Origin: Prunella strophiata
Taxonomy: Eukaryota; Chordata; Aves; Passeriformes; Prunellidae
Reading direction: 5' to 3'
DNA: 64,000 nucleotides
Assembly: GCA_036583965.1 (NCBI GenBank)
Contig: JAZBQD010000030.1
Location: 88,581,300-88,645,299, forward strand
Numbering within the stretch: position 1 is the first letter of the stretch; each line of letters starts with the position of its first letter. Positions 1 through 13,700 of the stretch are shown here, in pieces. Under the pieces are notes generated by a model that saw only the letters and a list, made by a program, of their open reading frames with translations, made no database searches and was not told the DNA's origin. Made by a program: the position numbers and the translations under genes.

Positions 1-1040
1 AAAGTGCAACAACATAACCCAAGGACACAGACAAGGGGAAAGAAAGAAAGAGAAAGGAGGAGAGGAGAGGAGGGAGAGGAGAGGAGAGGAGATGATATGC
101 GCAGGTAGCGATAGGAGAGTATAGAGATGAGATGATAGGCGAGGAGAGGATAGGAGAGTAGAGGAGAGCGAGTGGCGATGAGGATTCTTAGAGAGGACTT
201 AGAGTCCTTCAGTAAGGGAGAGGAGAGGAGAGGAGAGGACGAGGAGAGGAGAGGAGAGGAGAGGAGAGGAGAGGAGAGGAAGAGGAGAGGAGAGGAGGAG
301 GAGAGGAGAGGAGGGAGAGGAGAGGGAGGAGAGGAGAGGAGAGGAAGAGGAGAGGAGAGGAGAGGAGAGGAGAGGAGAGGAGAGGAGAGGAGAGGAGAGG
401 AGAACAAGAGTGTGAGGATCTCACCACCCTAAGCCTCACAACAAGATTTGATTGCTGTACAGTCTTGGTTGAAGTGGTGGTCGAGTGATGAGGGAAGTCC
501 CGAAGGAGTGGTGGGGAGGAACCGGCGGAACACAAAATCTCTTGGGTTTATATTCACTCTGGTTCAGGTAAATATAAATCAGGTGCCTCCTCAGGACCAG
601 GGAGCTTCATGTAACACTGTAGATCATGGGACGCTTTGGGAGTCCTCAACACCCTCTAAGACAGCCCAGCTGCCCATCCTAGCAGCACACCTGAGTCAGT
701 TGTGCCCCGTTATGTCCCACCAGCAGAGATGAACCCGCTCGGGTCACACCAAGTTCCCCAGCATTTCCCAGGGGGAGGAGGGCAAGCCCCACAGCCCAGT
801 GGTTTGTGCAAGGAAGCACAGCTGAGCATGACAAGGGGCACAATTCTCTCCACAGGATCCAGCTCCCATCTCCCCATCTCCCATCTCAACTCACAGCCCA
901 TCAGGCAAACGTGTGCCTTATCAGACCAGAGGTTTAGCCATTACCCAACTAAAAATTCATCTACTCCATCTCAACCAAGCACCCTGGCATCTCCACAAAT
1001 GAGGAATGTTTTGAGTCATTGTCTCTGAATAGTTCAGTCT
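1..1040 (-). repeat. LTR-like retroelement repeat, copy A (runs off the window edge)
   Basis: This stretch is the reverse complement, with divergence, of 28592-29303. Both copies share the block beginning AGACTGAACTATTCAGAG, a U3-like GC-rich part, a GTGAATATA/GGTTTATA TATA-like stretch (about 545-560 here) and a pyrimidine-rich tail. Copy B continues to an AATAAA-type signal, which suggests an endogenous retroviral LTR. The family name and exact termini are not resolved; I found no clear target-site duplication. The copy is cut by position 1 of the window. Confidence 0.6.
41..407. repeat. (GGAGA)n polypurine tract inside LTR-like copy A
   Basis: An almost pure purine strand built from GGAGA/GAGGA units. 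Positions about 90-215 are interrupted by non-purine words such as GATGATATGCGCAGG; 216-407 is cleaner. The matching place in copy B (about 29200-29280) is only a short pyrimidine stretch, so the tract expanded in this copy. The 86- and 108-residue reading frames across it are low-complexity by-products, not genes. Confidence 0.9.
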
Positions 1041-4000
1041 CTCACACATCCTCATTGCTTTCCACATCTTCCAGAGGAGGGAAGCAGAAGGAAAGATGCC
1101 AAGCTTTTGTCCCTGGTACCCACTGAGAGGATAGGTAGGAATGGCTCAGAGCTCCTTCAGGGAAGGTTCGGGCTGTACACTCAGCAGTATTTCCTTACCA
1201 AGAGGGCAGTCCCTGTGACAGGCAGCATTTAGCAGTGATCTGTTGCATCCCCAGGCTGCTTGGACAGAAGCAGTATTTTTCACCAGTGATATCTAAGTTT
1301 CCAACTAAATCAATCCTGCCCGTGCTCGGAAAACATAGCAAAAGTGTAGTGATTAACTACAATTACTGATTGATGAGGAATTTCTTTCTTTTTTCCACAT
1401 CTAGATGTCATGGAGAAATCTAGCACTGCAGGCTAGATACCCTCCCAGTCTTCTGTGTCCCAGGCTCATGCTCTCTTTGACTACAGGTTATACATTCATC
1501 ATTGGGGATTGTGGTTTTCCCACAACTAACAAAAAACAACTGGTTGTTTCCATCCAAGTCTTCAGCTAAGAACATTACTGCTACTCATCCCCCTTGTGCT
1601 TGCATTTTATCTGGTTTTAATTACTCAAAATGCTGACTCCTGCTTTGTTCATTCATGGAAATAGTTGTAAAGTCAACCCAAGGCCAGCTAATAACCTGTT
1701 GTTTTCACATGATCCTGAGCTGTTCATCTCTTTCTGGTTTGCCAGTGCTTTCACTCATCTTACAGTTTTAAGATTAATTTCCAGCTACTGTAGTTAATAG
1801 AATAATTTCCATTGAGAATGGAATGAAACACTTAATTAAATTCCAGATAAACCAGATGTACCCCATTTATTAGGTCTCTTCTCAGACAGACTAAGTAAAC
1901 TTTTTCCATACTATTGCTACCTGTAAGTGATTTGGAGTACTTGGAGGATTTCCTTTCAACCTAGTGAAGAAGTTTTCTCAAAGGAGGTAAAGAAATCCCA
2001 CAGAGATTTTTTGCTGAATTGGCAATTACAGAGCATAGGTAAAGAACACATCTCAACCAACTGCAGTGATTAATTTTTTTTTAAATAGACTTTTTTTTTT
2101 ACTGTATGGTTAAACTTTCTTTTCTAACTTCTTTAGAACTTTTTTCCTTTACATCTAGGGATTTAATTTGATTCATGAAATCATGCTAAAGTTTCATAAG
2201 TCTCCCCCCTTTCAGTTAATATTATTATGAAAAACACTTGAATGTAGTTTGAAGTTCTAGATTATTTTTTTTTATAAGCAACATGTAAAAAATTATCATA
2301 TTCACCTGTGAAGTTTCTCAGTAAAAATGCCATCAGGCTTTTGAAGGCGTAGAGTTTAATCATCAAGACAGCTATTTTTTCATTCAATTCCTTCCCTTAG
2401 GCCTATAAATTACTTTCTGAAATGGCCTTTTTCCTTATTATGCATTAGTAACTGTAACAAATAGAGCAACAAATGTTACCCTAACACTGTAGCTATGGAG
2501 AGCTCACAATTCATTGGAGATACATCGAAATACCTCTGAATATATTTTTACCTTATGTAACATATTCCCAAATGTTTTCCTCCTTGTTATTTGATCCCTA
2601 ATTTAGGGACTTAAAAGTTTCTAATATACAAACAACTTCAGTCTTTGTATTTCAGGATGTTGTTAAATGTTAAGGAAACAAGAGTCTATTCAGCCCTGAA
2701 AGTGTTTCCATTTCTGTTTTGATATCCTCATTTTCTTGACTGAATGCCTGAGAACATAACTGTTCACATACGCTTGTTTCTGGATGCTGATGATCTTCAA
2801 CAGCTGTCAAAACTGTGCAAGAACTTCCAGCAGGTAATGTCATATATTGGTGCCCATACTCAAGTTTATTGTTAAGAAACAAGGTGAGTGGAACCTTCCC
2901 TTCAGTTTCATCCAGCAGAACCATCTGCATTTCTGCATAGCCAGATATAGAGAGCAGCACAACACACACACACCTCGGCACACATCAGTAGTAACAGGCC
3001 AAGTCCTCCATGCTGTGGACAATCTAAAGCCAAACCCCCTGTCTGGCCAGCTGGAGCCTTCCAGAATTACTTTTCTATCTGTTCACTAGAATTGGCAATT
3101 GAGATCCTGCCAGAAAAAAAACCTAAAACACCAATACTCTAAAAGACCCAACCCCCGCCCACCCCCTTTAAACTTCTATGCAGAATCTTCATATTTGATT
3201 CTAGACTATATCGACATTTTTAAAGAGAAGGGGGAAAGAATCACCTGTTTCTGCATGTTTTGTATTTGTTTTTATGCCTTCTGCATATGCTGGGAGCCAT
3301 TTATGGATCTTGCATGGACCATGAGTCTATGTGCCATTTTTGGAGTGTGTTGGAGAATTTTTTTTTTTTTTAATAGTCCAGGCTGTTAATTGGAATTGAG
3401 CAAAGAACACTGCAGTCCAATGTCTTGTGTGTTTGTGTCAATTTGAATCAAAATACTGTAATATTTATGTGACAGTAATGAGCCTCTGATAGTATTTACT
3501 TAATTGTAGATGGGAGATGCAAATGGGGCATATTCAGGAGATCAGGAATGGCCTAATGAAGTGTAAATCACAAAATACATCTAGAAAATAGTTGGTTTTT
3601 TTTTTTTTTTTTTAGTTATGTAACAAGGAAGAAGTTCGGGTGAGGGTTTAACTGCTAAGAGGGAAACCATCACTTGGTAAGATGACATTTTCAGTCTTCA
3701 AGAACTTTAATGAAAAGGCTTGAGTGGAGGCACAGAAGACAGAATGAATGCCTTTAAGTCCCTTAGGAATTATCAGACAAGATTCTGGTTTCCATTTGTT
3801 TCAGGTATTTTTTCTTTCTAATGAAACAGTTATAAATAAGTAACTTGAGAATTTTAAGTCTCTCGTCTCATCCTATAATACTCAAACAGCACCACCAACT
3901 CACAAGTAATTTTTCACAGATTTTCAACATTCCATCAAATTTGGGGAGGGAAATACTACTCAATTTTCTTTTTTAGGCATATTTTATTCTGATGTTCAAT

Positions 4001-6760
4001 ATGATTTTGTGCCCAATGAGTGGGTTTTGTCATGTTCGTATTTCAGGCTTTTGTTTGGGCTGTTCAGGACTAATACTGCAAATAAATGCCTCCAGCATGA
4101 AGAGCAGTGTTGGCATAACCATGGATGGACCTCCAAAGGACTCTCAAAAAACAACTTTCAGCCATTTGGTTTTAAATTAAAGGAAGCAACAGAATATATT
4201 TATAAGCTGAATGCTGAAATTGTCAGTACGTTTGGAGTTGAATAAGCTTCTATTTAAAGCTGCAACAAGCACAAATGCAGAGATTTTTACTGAATATTTA
4301 CATTCCACATCAGTTTCCAGTAACACAATAGATCACGATAGAATGGAGCCCAATCTCCATTTGACAGACAGAGTGATTTCCATCTTCCTAAATGTCAATG
4401 ACCTTGGAATTCAATAAGAAACAGGGCAACAGAAATTTGGTGAAGCTCTCAAATGGGTGGTTTTCTATTATATGTAGAACATTATATTTTAAAAGCAAGA
4501 AAACAGATGGCACTGAAGTCAGCTGTGATGTAAGCAGACACAATTCCCATTCTGTGGGGATGCTGTCTCTACTTTCAGCTAAGCTGAATTTGCAAAACAA
4601 AGTTACTATTGTGGCAATGAAGCTCTCACGCCACGATGAGTTTGCACAAAGGCAGGCAGCAAGCCTGCATTTATTTGATGTCATCGGGAGACGCATAAAA
4701 GAACAAGTGAGCACAGAGCAGGTGGCAGCTCCTCTAGCAAGGGAAGCAAGCTCAGGCCCTGCTGCATTCTTGTGCAGGAGACATTGGAGAAGGGATTGGA
4801 AATGCATTCTGCTGCTTTAGCTATTGTACTTTGCAGCATTCCTATGAGGTACATGCTCAATTCCAGTGGGCAGTCTTACCCTGCAGATATGGCTGCACAA
4901 GCTCCTATCCCAAACCTGATTCCTGTTTCCACAGGCACAGGCTGCCTGCTGGCACTGCCCAAGATGGCCATGGGTGTAGAGAGGGGAAGCTCAGCAATGA
5001 TGTTTTCTCTGTTTTAGGAGGGGTCACACTGTAGCAGAGAGCCTGCAGGCAAGCACTCCCGTGCACCCTGGGCTCCTGGTGTTCCTGGGTTGCCTTGCTG
5101 TTCCTGTCTCTCCTGAGCTACTTGTGGCAGGTGTAGTTGGTCACAGCAATGCTCAGTCCCTGCTGATGGTGGCAGGCAGATCCTGCTGATACTGCCCCTC
5201 TCAGACAGTGGCAAGAAAAGATGCCAGTACCGGCTGCATAAGAGAGGTTGTACCAAGGGTTCCTAGAGTGACACTGCCAAGCCATCAGGCAGCTTGGGAT
5301 GCGGCTCAGGCTGCAGCTGTATGCAGATGTTGACTACTGTACTCTCCACATCCAAATCTGGATGTCCTGAATAATCCTTCCATGTGAATACCTAAGTCAG
5401 AGGACAGGTTCTCTGTCTCTGCCCCTTTGGGCAGGAGCCTGCATTCACAAGAACACAAAAATTTTTCAAAAGGCTGCAGGAATTTCTGTCTTGACCTGAA
5501 TCTCCAGGCGATCTGATGGACACAAGTGTTTAAGCACTGACAGTTTTTACTGAGATGAGGTTTGAATAAGAAGACCCAAATGAAAAAATACTGCAAAATT
5601 CCTGTGTTTAGTTAGCTCTCTACAATACTATCAAGAGGTGCTCATAAGCAAGGAACTCGGGTGGAAGTGGAGAAGAAGCCAAAAGATATCAAACTCAAGT
5701 TGTGAGCATGTGCAAAATCACAGCTCCTTTGTGTCCTGCCGGTCCCTCTCAGAGGTGAAACACACCCCCTGCTCCAGGCACCACAGGGCATCCAAAAAGG
5801 TGGGAAATGCTTTTGAGCAGACCCTCATCTGGCGAAGATCCCAGCTCTGCCCAACTTGACTGCAGAATTTCCCTGACTGAGTTTCTTTGGATCAAGCCAG
5901 GATTTTTCACTGAGGGGAAAGCCTGCCCTCCCAGTGCTCAGCCAGGACACCATGACAAAATCCTTTCTCCTGCAGTCAGGATAAACTTGGCAAATGAGAT
6001 AAACTTTAGATGGAGCTAAACCCAGATGATTCTCTAGCAGTAGTTTTACTTAATCTTGAAGTAATTTTAATTGGCAGCTGACTTATGTAGCTTGATACTA
6101 AAATTCTTCTCAACTGTATTTTTATCTGCTTCTGAAGCATGCAAAGCAGTATAATAGCATCTTACTTATTTTTTCTGGAGTAATAGATGAAAAAATAGCA
6201 CAGTATCATATCTCAAAATCATAGTCAAAATCTTTTTTGCTTTTATTCTATTTAATGTTGAATATTTGGTAAAATACAATAAATAATTTTCAGTCTAGGA
6301 CAATTAGATGTTATGCTTAATAATAAAATGTTCCGAGAGGATGTAAAAATAATATCTTACTATTTAACTTCAATGACAAAGCAGGTCTCAGTTTTAGACA
6401 GCTGAGAAATTTTCAGCCATGAAAGATAAATGAACATATCCCGCCCTTTCATAAACACACGTCTGTCATTGAAACCAACAGAAGACACACACACACACAT
6501 ACACAGGTATATGTGCCTGCCTTAGAGGGCAGAATTTGGCCTGGATCTTACAAAATGGTAGTTTGCAATTGACATTCATGTGTGTTTAATGTTTTAACAA
6601 ACAAAACTGCAGAATGCTCATGTATTTAACATTTTCCAAATCCAGTTACTGCAACTTACATGAAACATTAGCATATAAAAAATCATCACTGTACAACCAC
6701 ATTTTTTTGTCCAAAAGTCAGTGTCAGAACAATAAAAACCAGCTAATTAATTAAAACCAG
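1041..6760. other. Intergenic DNA downstream of UPF3A, no gene recognised
   Basis: AT-rich sequence with scattered T runs (about 2090-2100, 3358-3371, 3598-3614) and a short CA microsatellite at 6485-6499. Small reading frames exist, the longest 142 codons at 4392-4820, but none resembles a known family and both strands are open in the same places. In mammals the next gene beyond UPF3A is CHAMP1; I see no trace of it here, so it may lie outside the window. Confidence 0.6.
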
Positions 6761-6761
6761 A

Positions 6762-6767
6762 TTTATT
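6762..6767 (-). terminator. UPF3A: Candidate distal polyadenylation signal of UPF3A
   Basis: The plus strand reads TTTATT, so the transcribed strand carries AATAAA about 770 nt after the stop codon. A U-rich/GU stretch (GGTTTTTATTGTTCTG) follows within about 40 nt and TGTGGTTGTACAG a little later. This is motif evidence only. Confidence 0.35.
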
Positions 6768-7389
6768 TTTAATGTGCTGATGTTTGCATTAGCAGTCTTC
6801 TGTTTTAAGCACAAGGAATCTATTAAAACATAAAAGGCAAAAAGTGGCTCAAAAAATGACAAACTCTCCAACAACATACTTGTAGCTTTACTAACACTTA
6901 TCTGACACTACAGTTAATTGAAAACCAATGTAAACACCATGAGGTACAGATACCACTGGACATTCCTCACAACTGTGCAAACTGAGGGCCTCATCCTGCA
7001 AACACCACTGGCTCCAGAGCTTCTTCCCAGGGCTGGTCCCACTGAGTCCATCTGCAACACCCTGCAGCAGCCCCCACCCCTGCCACTTGCAGGAAGGGGT
7101 CCTGTGGACCCTCACGTCATGCACCAAATACATGTAAAATGCCTCAGATGTCAAACTGATGCAAATTTACATTTAATTTCTTTAGACTCAAGAAGTTGAC
7201 ATAGCTTCTCTAAAGTCTTATATAAACATTCCCTTAAAATTGTTAGAGGGTCTTCTATTTCAAGGTAAATCTAATAAAGTATTTGAACTGCTTTTAAATT
7301 AGGCAAAGAGTGCTTGAGCTGCTTTTTGTAAAAAAGCAACAATATTCCTTTGCTGTAAGATATTTTATATATCTCCAGTCACTCTTCCC

Positions 7390-7395
7390 TTTATT
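7390..7395 (-). terminator. UPF3A: Candidate proximal polyadenylation signal of UPF3A
   Basis: AATAAA on the transcribed strand about 140 nt after the stop codon. The GU-rich downstream element is weak. Another AATAAA (7535-7540) overlaps the stop codon and is unlikely to be used. Confidence 0.3.
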
Positions 7396-7535
7396 TTACA
7401 GAAAGTTAGAGGCAGAGTTATTATTATTTTGTTGATGCAATTGCCTGTGGAATTCTGAAACAGCCCAATGGATTTTTGTGATGACGCTGAACCTTAAATT
7501 AATTCCTTTTCACAAGACTTTTCCCCCAGACTGTT

Positions 7536-7709
7536 TTATTCTGCTTCTTCAGTCTTTTCAGAACTAGTTCCAGCTGAATTATCTGCCTCATACTTTTTAT
7601 CAAGAGCATCTTCAAAGGATTTTCCACTGCAGTCATAGGTTTTACTTGTAGGTCCCATATGTGTTCGGATGCGAGCTCCTGGCTGGTACAACTGCATGGC
7701 TGGACGATC
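7536..7709 (-). CDS. UPF3A: UPF3A coding exon 10 with stop
   Basis: Residues 436-492 and a TAA stop at 7536-7538. It begins with the exon-junction-complex binding motif DRPAMQLYQPGAR and ends EKTEEAE. Confidence 0.96.
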   Translation of the reverse strand, partial: DRPAMQLYQPGARIRTHMGPTSKTYDCSGKSFEDALDKKYEADNSAGTSSEKTEEAE

Positions 7710-10700
7710 CTAGAAGGAAGGAGGTAATGGTCAGTGCTCTGAGAAACCCATGTGGGACACATAAGTGGACTTGTAAAGTTTTGAATCCTTTATGAAGAAA
7801 GTAGATTTTGTGTTAAATTACTTTACATTTCATAAGGACCAGGGAAAAAATGGAGTGTAATGAAAATTGACTGGGTATTCCATATCTAGTATTGCAATAT
7901 GTGTTGTTTATAACACTATTCTTGGGAAGCCAGACATTTTGAATAAATGGAAAATGCTGTAAAAATTAAAGATCCTATGATACATTTGACATAAACAAGG
8001 AGAAACACTGCAGACAATTATCAAACATGGTATTTACAAGTAAAGCAAAAGAAATGTTGCTACCTTCACTAACATCAGCTGAGAACAGTAGCCTGTGCAT
8101 TTGGAACTCTGCAGATGAATTTCAAATACTATATATGAGCATAAAAATCCAAGACAGACCAGAGAACAGCTCTGGTTAGCAGTTAGCAGCTAAAAAATTA
8201 TCCTCAACTGGTCATCAATCATTACCCAATCCTTACCAGAATTTAAACATGCAATGCACATTTGAATTATACACATCAAAATAAAATTGCAGTTTTTGCT
8301 CCACTTCATCTTGCCTTCCATACTGAGCATGAGAGCAGGGGAATTTATGCACTGATAATAAACAAAGTAAGTACAATTTGAGCATGTGCAGGCTCTGTGA
8401 GTGACCCAATCATACACATGCTGCTCTGATCCTGAGAAAGTGGAAGAAGGAGCCAGTTTACATAGAAAAGACACCTCAAACCTGAAAATGGTGATGCTCT
8501 TCAGAGCACTCTTAATTTTTGAAATTTCATTAGTAAAACACCCCAGTTAGAAACTCTGCTTAAGAAGTCTTTTCCTGGTAAGGGTATTTTACTTTCACAT
8601 AATGTTATGAAGCAACCAAAAGCTCACCAAACCTGAGCTTTTTGATCAGTCTTGTGTTAAGTTTAGCAAACAGCCAGCAGCCTACTTAAAGACAGTGGCA
8701 GAGCACTGAAATTGTCCTACATCAAACTATACCAATTTTCAATTGCCTTCATAATTTGAAGTAATTCTGGATTTTTTTTCATTCTTTTCTCTTATTCCCG
8801 ATATGCATTTCCCCTTTTCTTTTCTTTTTCCTTCATCTTTTTTGACCCACTTGTCTTTTTTTCACCCACTTTTTTTCTCCATCTCTTTAGACCAGATGTC
8901 AAGATTCACTACTGAGCCTTATGACGAGATCATTGTAGTTAGTGCTTTGCAGTGTGAAATGCATAACACACCTTTGTATATCCCAAACAGCTGCATAAAA
9001 GTCGATCTGCAAGCAGTGCCCTTTAGAAAGTTCACGATAAAGGGTCCAAATGACTTTTCCTACCACAGCCTCTGTAGCCTGTGGTTTGTATAAAAGCTAT
9101 CACATTACATACACTGGAAATTTCCCATTTTCTGATTAATTCCTATGAACTTCAGAAAGAGGTTCCATCTCTGACTAAAAATTTGTATTGGCATTGTCAA
9201 TGCTATATCTAAGTTGTAAAACTGAGCCTCTAATCACTTATGGGATAAATACTCTAAGGAAAAAACTCACCACACTGCAAAATACCTTACTGATGGTGCT
9301 TATTTTTTTAGGGAACAAATTTAGCATTTTAGTCCTAAGTGTAATCAGCCAGCCTGAGAAAAACGATACCCATATCTCTGGGAGACAATAAGGGACAGCT
9401 CTACTGCACACCCTGATCCAGGCCCTGCTCACACTGGTTTTGCTTCTGCTCTTCCCCTGACAACAGCTATGAAGATAAATTTATCCTGATGAAATGACAG
9501 CCTTTTCATACTGGCAGGTATGCAATACTGAAGAATCCATACATTCATGCTCTCTGAATTAGCTATTTATTTAAGTCCTTATTGTTGCTCTACCAAGCAA
9601 TGCCTGGCAAATCCATAATATAATTATTTTATGAGAGTAATGATAGTACGTCTTAAAAGACTAACATGACACAGTTTTGAAATTTCAAGATCAGAAGTGT
9701 AATGATTTTTAATATACTTATAAAATGTAAGGCTTCCAAGAATAGTATTCTTCAAATGACAGGGTTGAAATGAAGACAGAAAGTCTTCTATATATTGTGA
9801 ATATGAATGAACCTGTAACCTTAACTTATTTTAACTGCTGTTGTCCTTTGACAACAACCCAGAAAGAAATCTGGGTTTTACTGAAAATGAGATAAAGAAT
9901 TCTTTTGAAAAAGCATCTTTATGCTGAATTTGCAGAAGTTAAAACCTGTGATCTTGAACCATATTAACTAATGAAAGATTATCCTAAATGAATAAAAGAA
10001 CCTTATTTCTTATGCGCTCCTTTTTGGATGCCATGTCATCACACTTGTCCTCTTTACCCAGTTTGTCTACTGCCTCCACAGTGAAGCTGTAGTTGTAGTT
10101 CCCTTTCTTTCCTCTGTCTTGGTTGTATCCTTTCCCCCATTTCAGCTCTTCTTCATTCCTTCTCATAAACTTGTCAAACTCATAGTGAGTTCTATGCTTT
10201 CTCCCATCATCCAATCGATACCTTTGTCTTTCAGGTTCTTTTTCTCGAAATCTTCTCTCCAAATCTCTTTGCTCTTTGTCACTATCATTTTGTGACCTAT
10301 GAGTATGTATGAAGAGAAAGAAAATCCAAGCAGTTAACAGTAAAAAGGAGCTACAGAAAGATAAAAGTCAAAGCCTTCCTTTGACTTCAGAAGTGTGTAG
10401 CTGAAGTTATATAATAAAGTTGTTTTCTTCTCATTACAAGGGGATGTCTCACCCATGTATGTCCACCCATACATTTGGTCCAGGATTGCAGACAAAGCTT
10501 TACCAAGTTTTTGTGCAACTCTTGTGGAAGGCCTATTCTTCACCTTCTATCCCTCTTTGAAATCCTATCAATAGTTCCCCAATACCCTTCATATAAACAC
10601 ATGCTGCACTATTAGTTCTTGTAGCCTGGTGTTGAGGTGACTCATGCAGTGAAGTATTCCCTTGAACAGGAACATTCAGGACCTGAAGGAATTGTGCAGG

Positions 10701-13700
10701 TATCTTGTATCAATTTGTAAATTTTATGTCTCTGTATAACAAAAGTTATTTACTGACACCGTAACTTGCAGAAGACATTTGTGAAAATAAATACTTATGT
10801 TCCAGGCTTTTATTTATTGTGTCTCCAAATAATCTAGCCTGCCTTTGCATATTTTATTTCGGCAAAGACCATTACCTTACCACAACATGATATTTAATTT
10901 CTGCTATGCTGTAAATGGTTTTTATTATAAAGATTATTGGCAATATTTTGCTGCCTGTCTGATAAAATTCTCAGCTCTTATTCACTTCATTGTTCCAGTT
11001 CAGCAAATGGATGTTTCTCTCATATGGCAAGACTGCAAATAATGAAGAAAGATTACAAAATAGATTGAACTTCAAAAGGAAGAAATACAGGCAGTTTATT
11101 TTCATTATATATGTATAAATACTTAAAATGGAAACAGCAAGTTACTTTTGATAGTCTCCTCATATTTTGGGAAACTGCAGATAGAATCAGAGATTTTTCA
11201 ATGGTGTGGTGATCAAATAATGATATCCTTCTCATTCAGAATTATTTAATACAAATAAAAGGGTATCTATATATATAACTTTTCTTTATCATATAACAGA
11301 TATGTGAAAAATTGGTAGCATCATGTCATGAACTTGGGCATTAGTGGGGCTGCCAAAAGAAGGTCCCCATCTCAGGAAGAGCTGAAAGTCAGAGCAGAAC
11401 CTGAAAGAGAGGTTAAGTTATTCAGCATTTCGCAAGACTGAGCTTGTGTCAGCATAACACATTCACCAAGTGGAAGCAACATCCCAGCTGTCACAGACAC
11501 CTGAAGCAACCACAATTACACAGACCCTGTACCTGCAGCATGGATACATTTATATAAAATACTATGTTAGCTAAGGGGTATCTGGCTGTAAGTTGCTTTG
11601 TTTCATGTTTAATATGCTATTCCAGAACCTAACTCCAAGTCCTAGCAAGGCTCAGGCCAAGACCTTCCAAAAAGCCAAAAAGCCTCTCTCAATTTGTTGC
11701 TGCAGTATTGCCTGATACTTGTCTCTTCCCTTGTCTGTTACTGTCGGGGGGGAAGTGCTGTGTCTGAAGACAGGCAGGTGGCAGGGATACAAATTCCTGT
11801 TCCAAAAGTGGTTAAAGTAGATTCCTAAAATTCAGTCACAGTGAACAAGCAGGCAAGAGTGGAATGGCAGCGTAAGCAATTTCACAGTATAGGTAGAAGG
11901 CAAAGTTACACAGTCAGAGAAAGCAGAAATGAATAGAAGTAAGAGGAATGGAAACACACTTCTGTTTGGTGCAGTTTCAAATCCATATTTGACCATGTAA
12001 CTTATACACCTACTGAGATTTTGTTTTGTGGTAGGAAGCTATTGCTACCAAGCCTTTGACATGGTTTCAAACAATTCAGTCTCCTGCAGGTAGAGTTGGC
12101 AGTTACAGCTTACTACCAATTTCTGAGTGACAAAGTAGTTTCAACTTTAAATCTCAATCCAGCTGAAATAGCTCATAGCTTGCTACCTACCACTAAAAAT
12201 CAAGATGAAATCAGCACTTGGAATCACGAGGTAATGCTTACTGTACCTGTGCAGCCAAAGGGATTCTGTTTTACATGAGCAAAATCTACATTAATGTCTT
12301 ATTAAGCTTACTGCATCAATAGCAAACAATGTTACATGGCACCACCAAAAGTTTAATCCATAAAAAGCCAGGGAAGTAGTGGGGTCAGCATCCCTGGCAG
12401 TATTTAAAAGACATGTAGACATGGCACTTTAAGGACACAGTTTCTAATGGCAATTTGGCAGTGCTGGGTTAATGGTTGGACTCAATGATCTTAAAGGTCC
12501 ATTCCAACCTGAAAGATTCTACAAGTAGCAAACAACTGATTTGCCCCTGCAAGTGTTTCTGTTGAGCCTGTTCTGATTCCTTTCTTGAAGATCATCAATA
12601 AAAAAGTTGCTGAATATCTTCAATTTCAACAGATGGAACAAATTTAATCAATGGCATTTTTTTAGGAACATTTAGAACATACTTTTTTGTTGTTGTTATT
12701 TATCTTACATATCTTATGAGTAGATCCTGCTTGCAATGGGACTCATGTGCCAAAGCACAAGAAAGAGAACCAACTGCTGAAAACACTTGTAAGATGAGTA
12801 ATTTCCAGGCTAGAGAAGTAATAGAACTGAATGCCTTTTATTCCTACCATTGCAAATGTAACACAAAAGGCAGCAGGAGACAGAGACAGCCTACTGCATG
12901 TATCTATCATAAGGCTTTCATTCACACCTTCACTATTTTGCCATTGTCCCACTTACCTAACACATTTACATGTTTATTGCAGCCAACCCACATGTGAAGG
13001 AAAAGTATGGCATTGTGGACAATTTAGTCTTTGACATGAGTAATGGAAGGAGAGCCTTACCTGAGGTCTTGATGGGGAACAGGTGAAATAACAACAAAAT
13101 TCCCTGAATAACTTGAATTTTCCTGCAGAAATCCTTTCAATCAGGGATTTCATAGCATTTCACCAATAACAAATTACATCCACTAATACTGCCACCAGGT
13201 CAGTATATTGTTACGAAACACCTTTTATAATAACAGTAAGAGATTTGTTCACACACAGAATGAAATTGGTTCTTTGGTGACAGAACATCTTGTCAATGCA
13301 CCACTTATATTTAAGCTTGTGATTAAAGCATTTAAGATCTAAATTAAAGACTAAAAGATAAATATTACTTACTTTTCTTTAAGTTCTTTTAGTGAACTCT
13401 CCAAAGATTTGGATTTTATACTCCCAGATCCAGATGATTTATCCCATTTGTTTTCCTCAATGTCAGCTTCTTCACCTTTTTCTTTGTGCTTTTCACTGGC
13501 CAGTTCATCTCCTTTTTCAGGCTTCTTGAGAAGCTAAGAGGTATTTGTTTACATTATGATGCAAAATTATTCTCCTCTATTGTACAGACATTTTAATAAG
13601 TACTAAATATATCAGTAAACAGTTAAGATTTGAGATATCTTATTTACATGCTAGGAATGTATTTTACAAAGTGTGAAATTCAAAGTTATTTTAAAGAGGG

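Noticed and set aside
172..535. Low-complexity reading frames rich in Glu-Arg-Gly on plus and Ser-Leu-Pro on minus.
   Set aside because: They are translations of the (GGAGA)n tract and its complement; both strands are open only because the unit lacks stop codons.
4388..4820. Frames of 139 and 142 codons on opposite strands over the same bases.
   Set aside because: Mutual antisense openness without recognisable domains; treated as chance.
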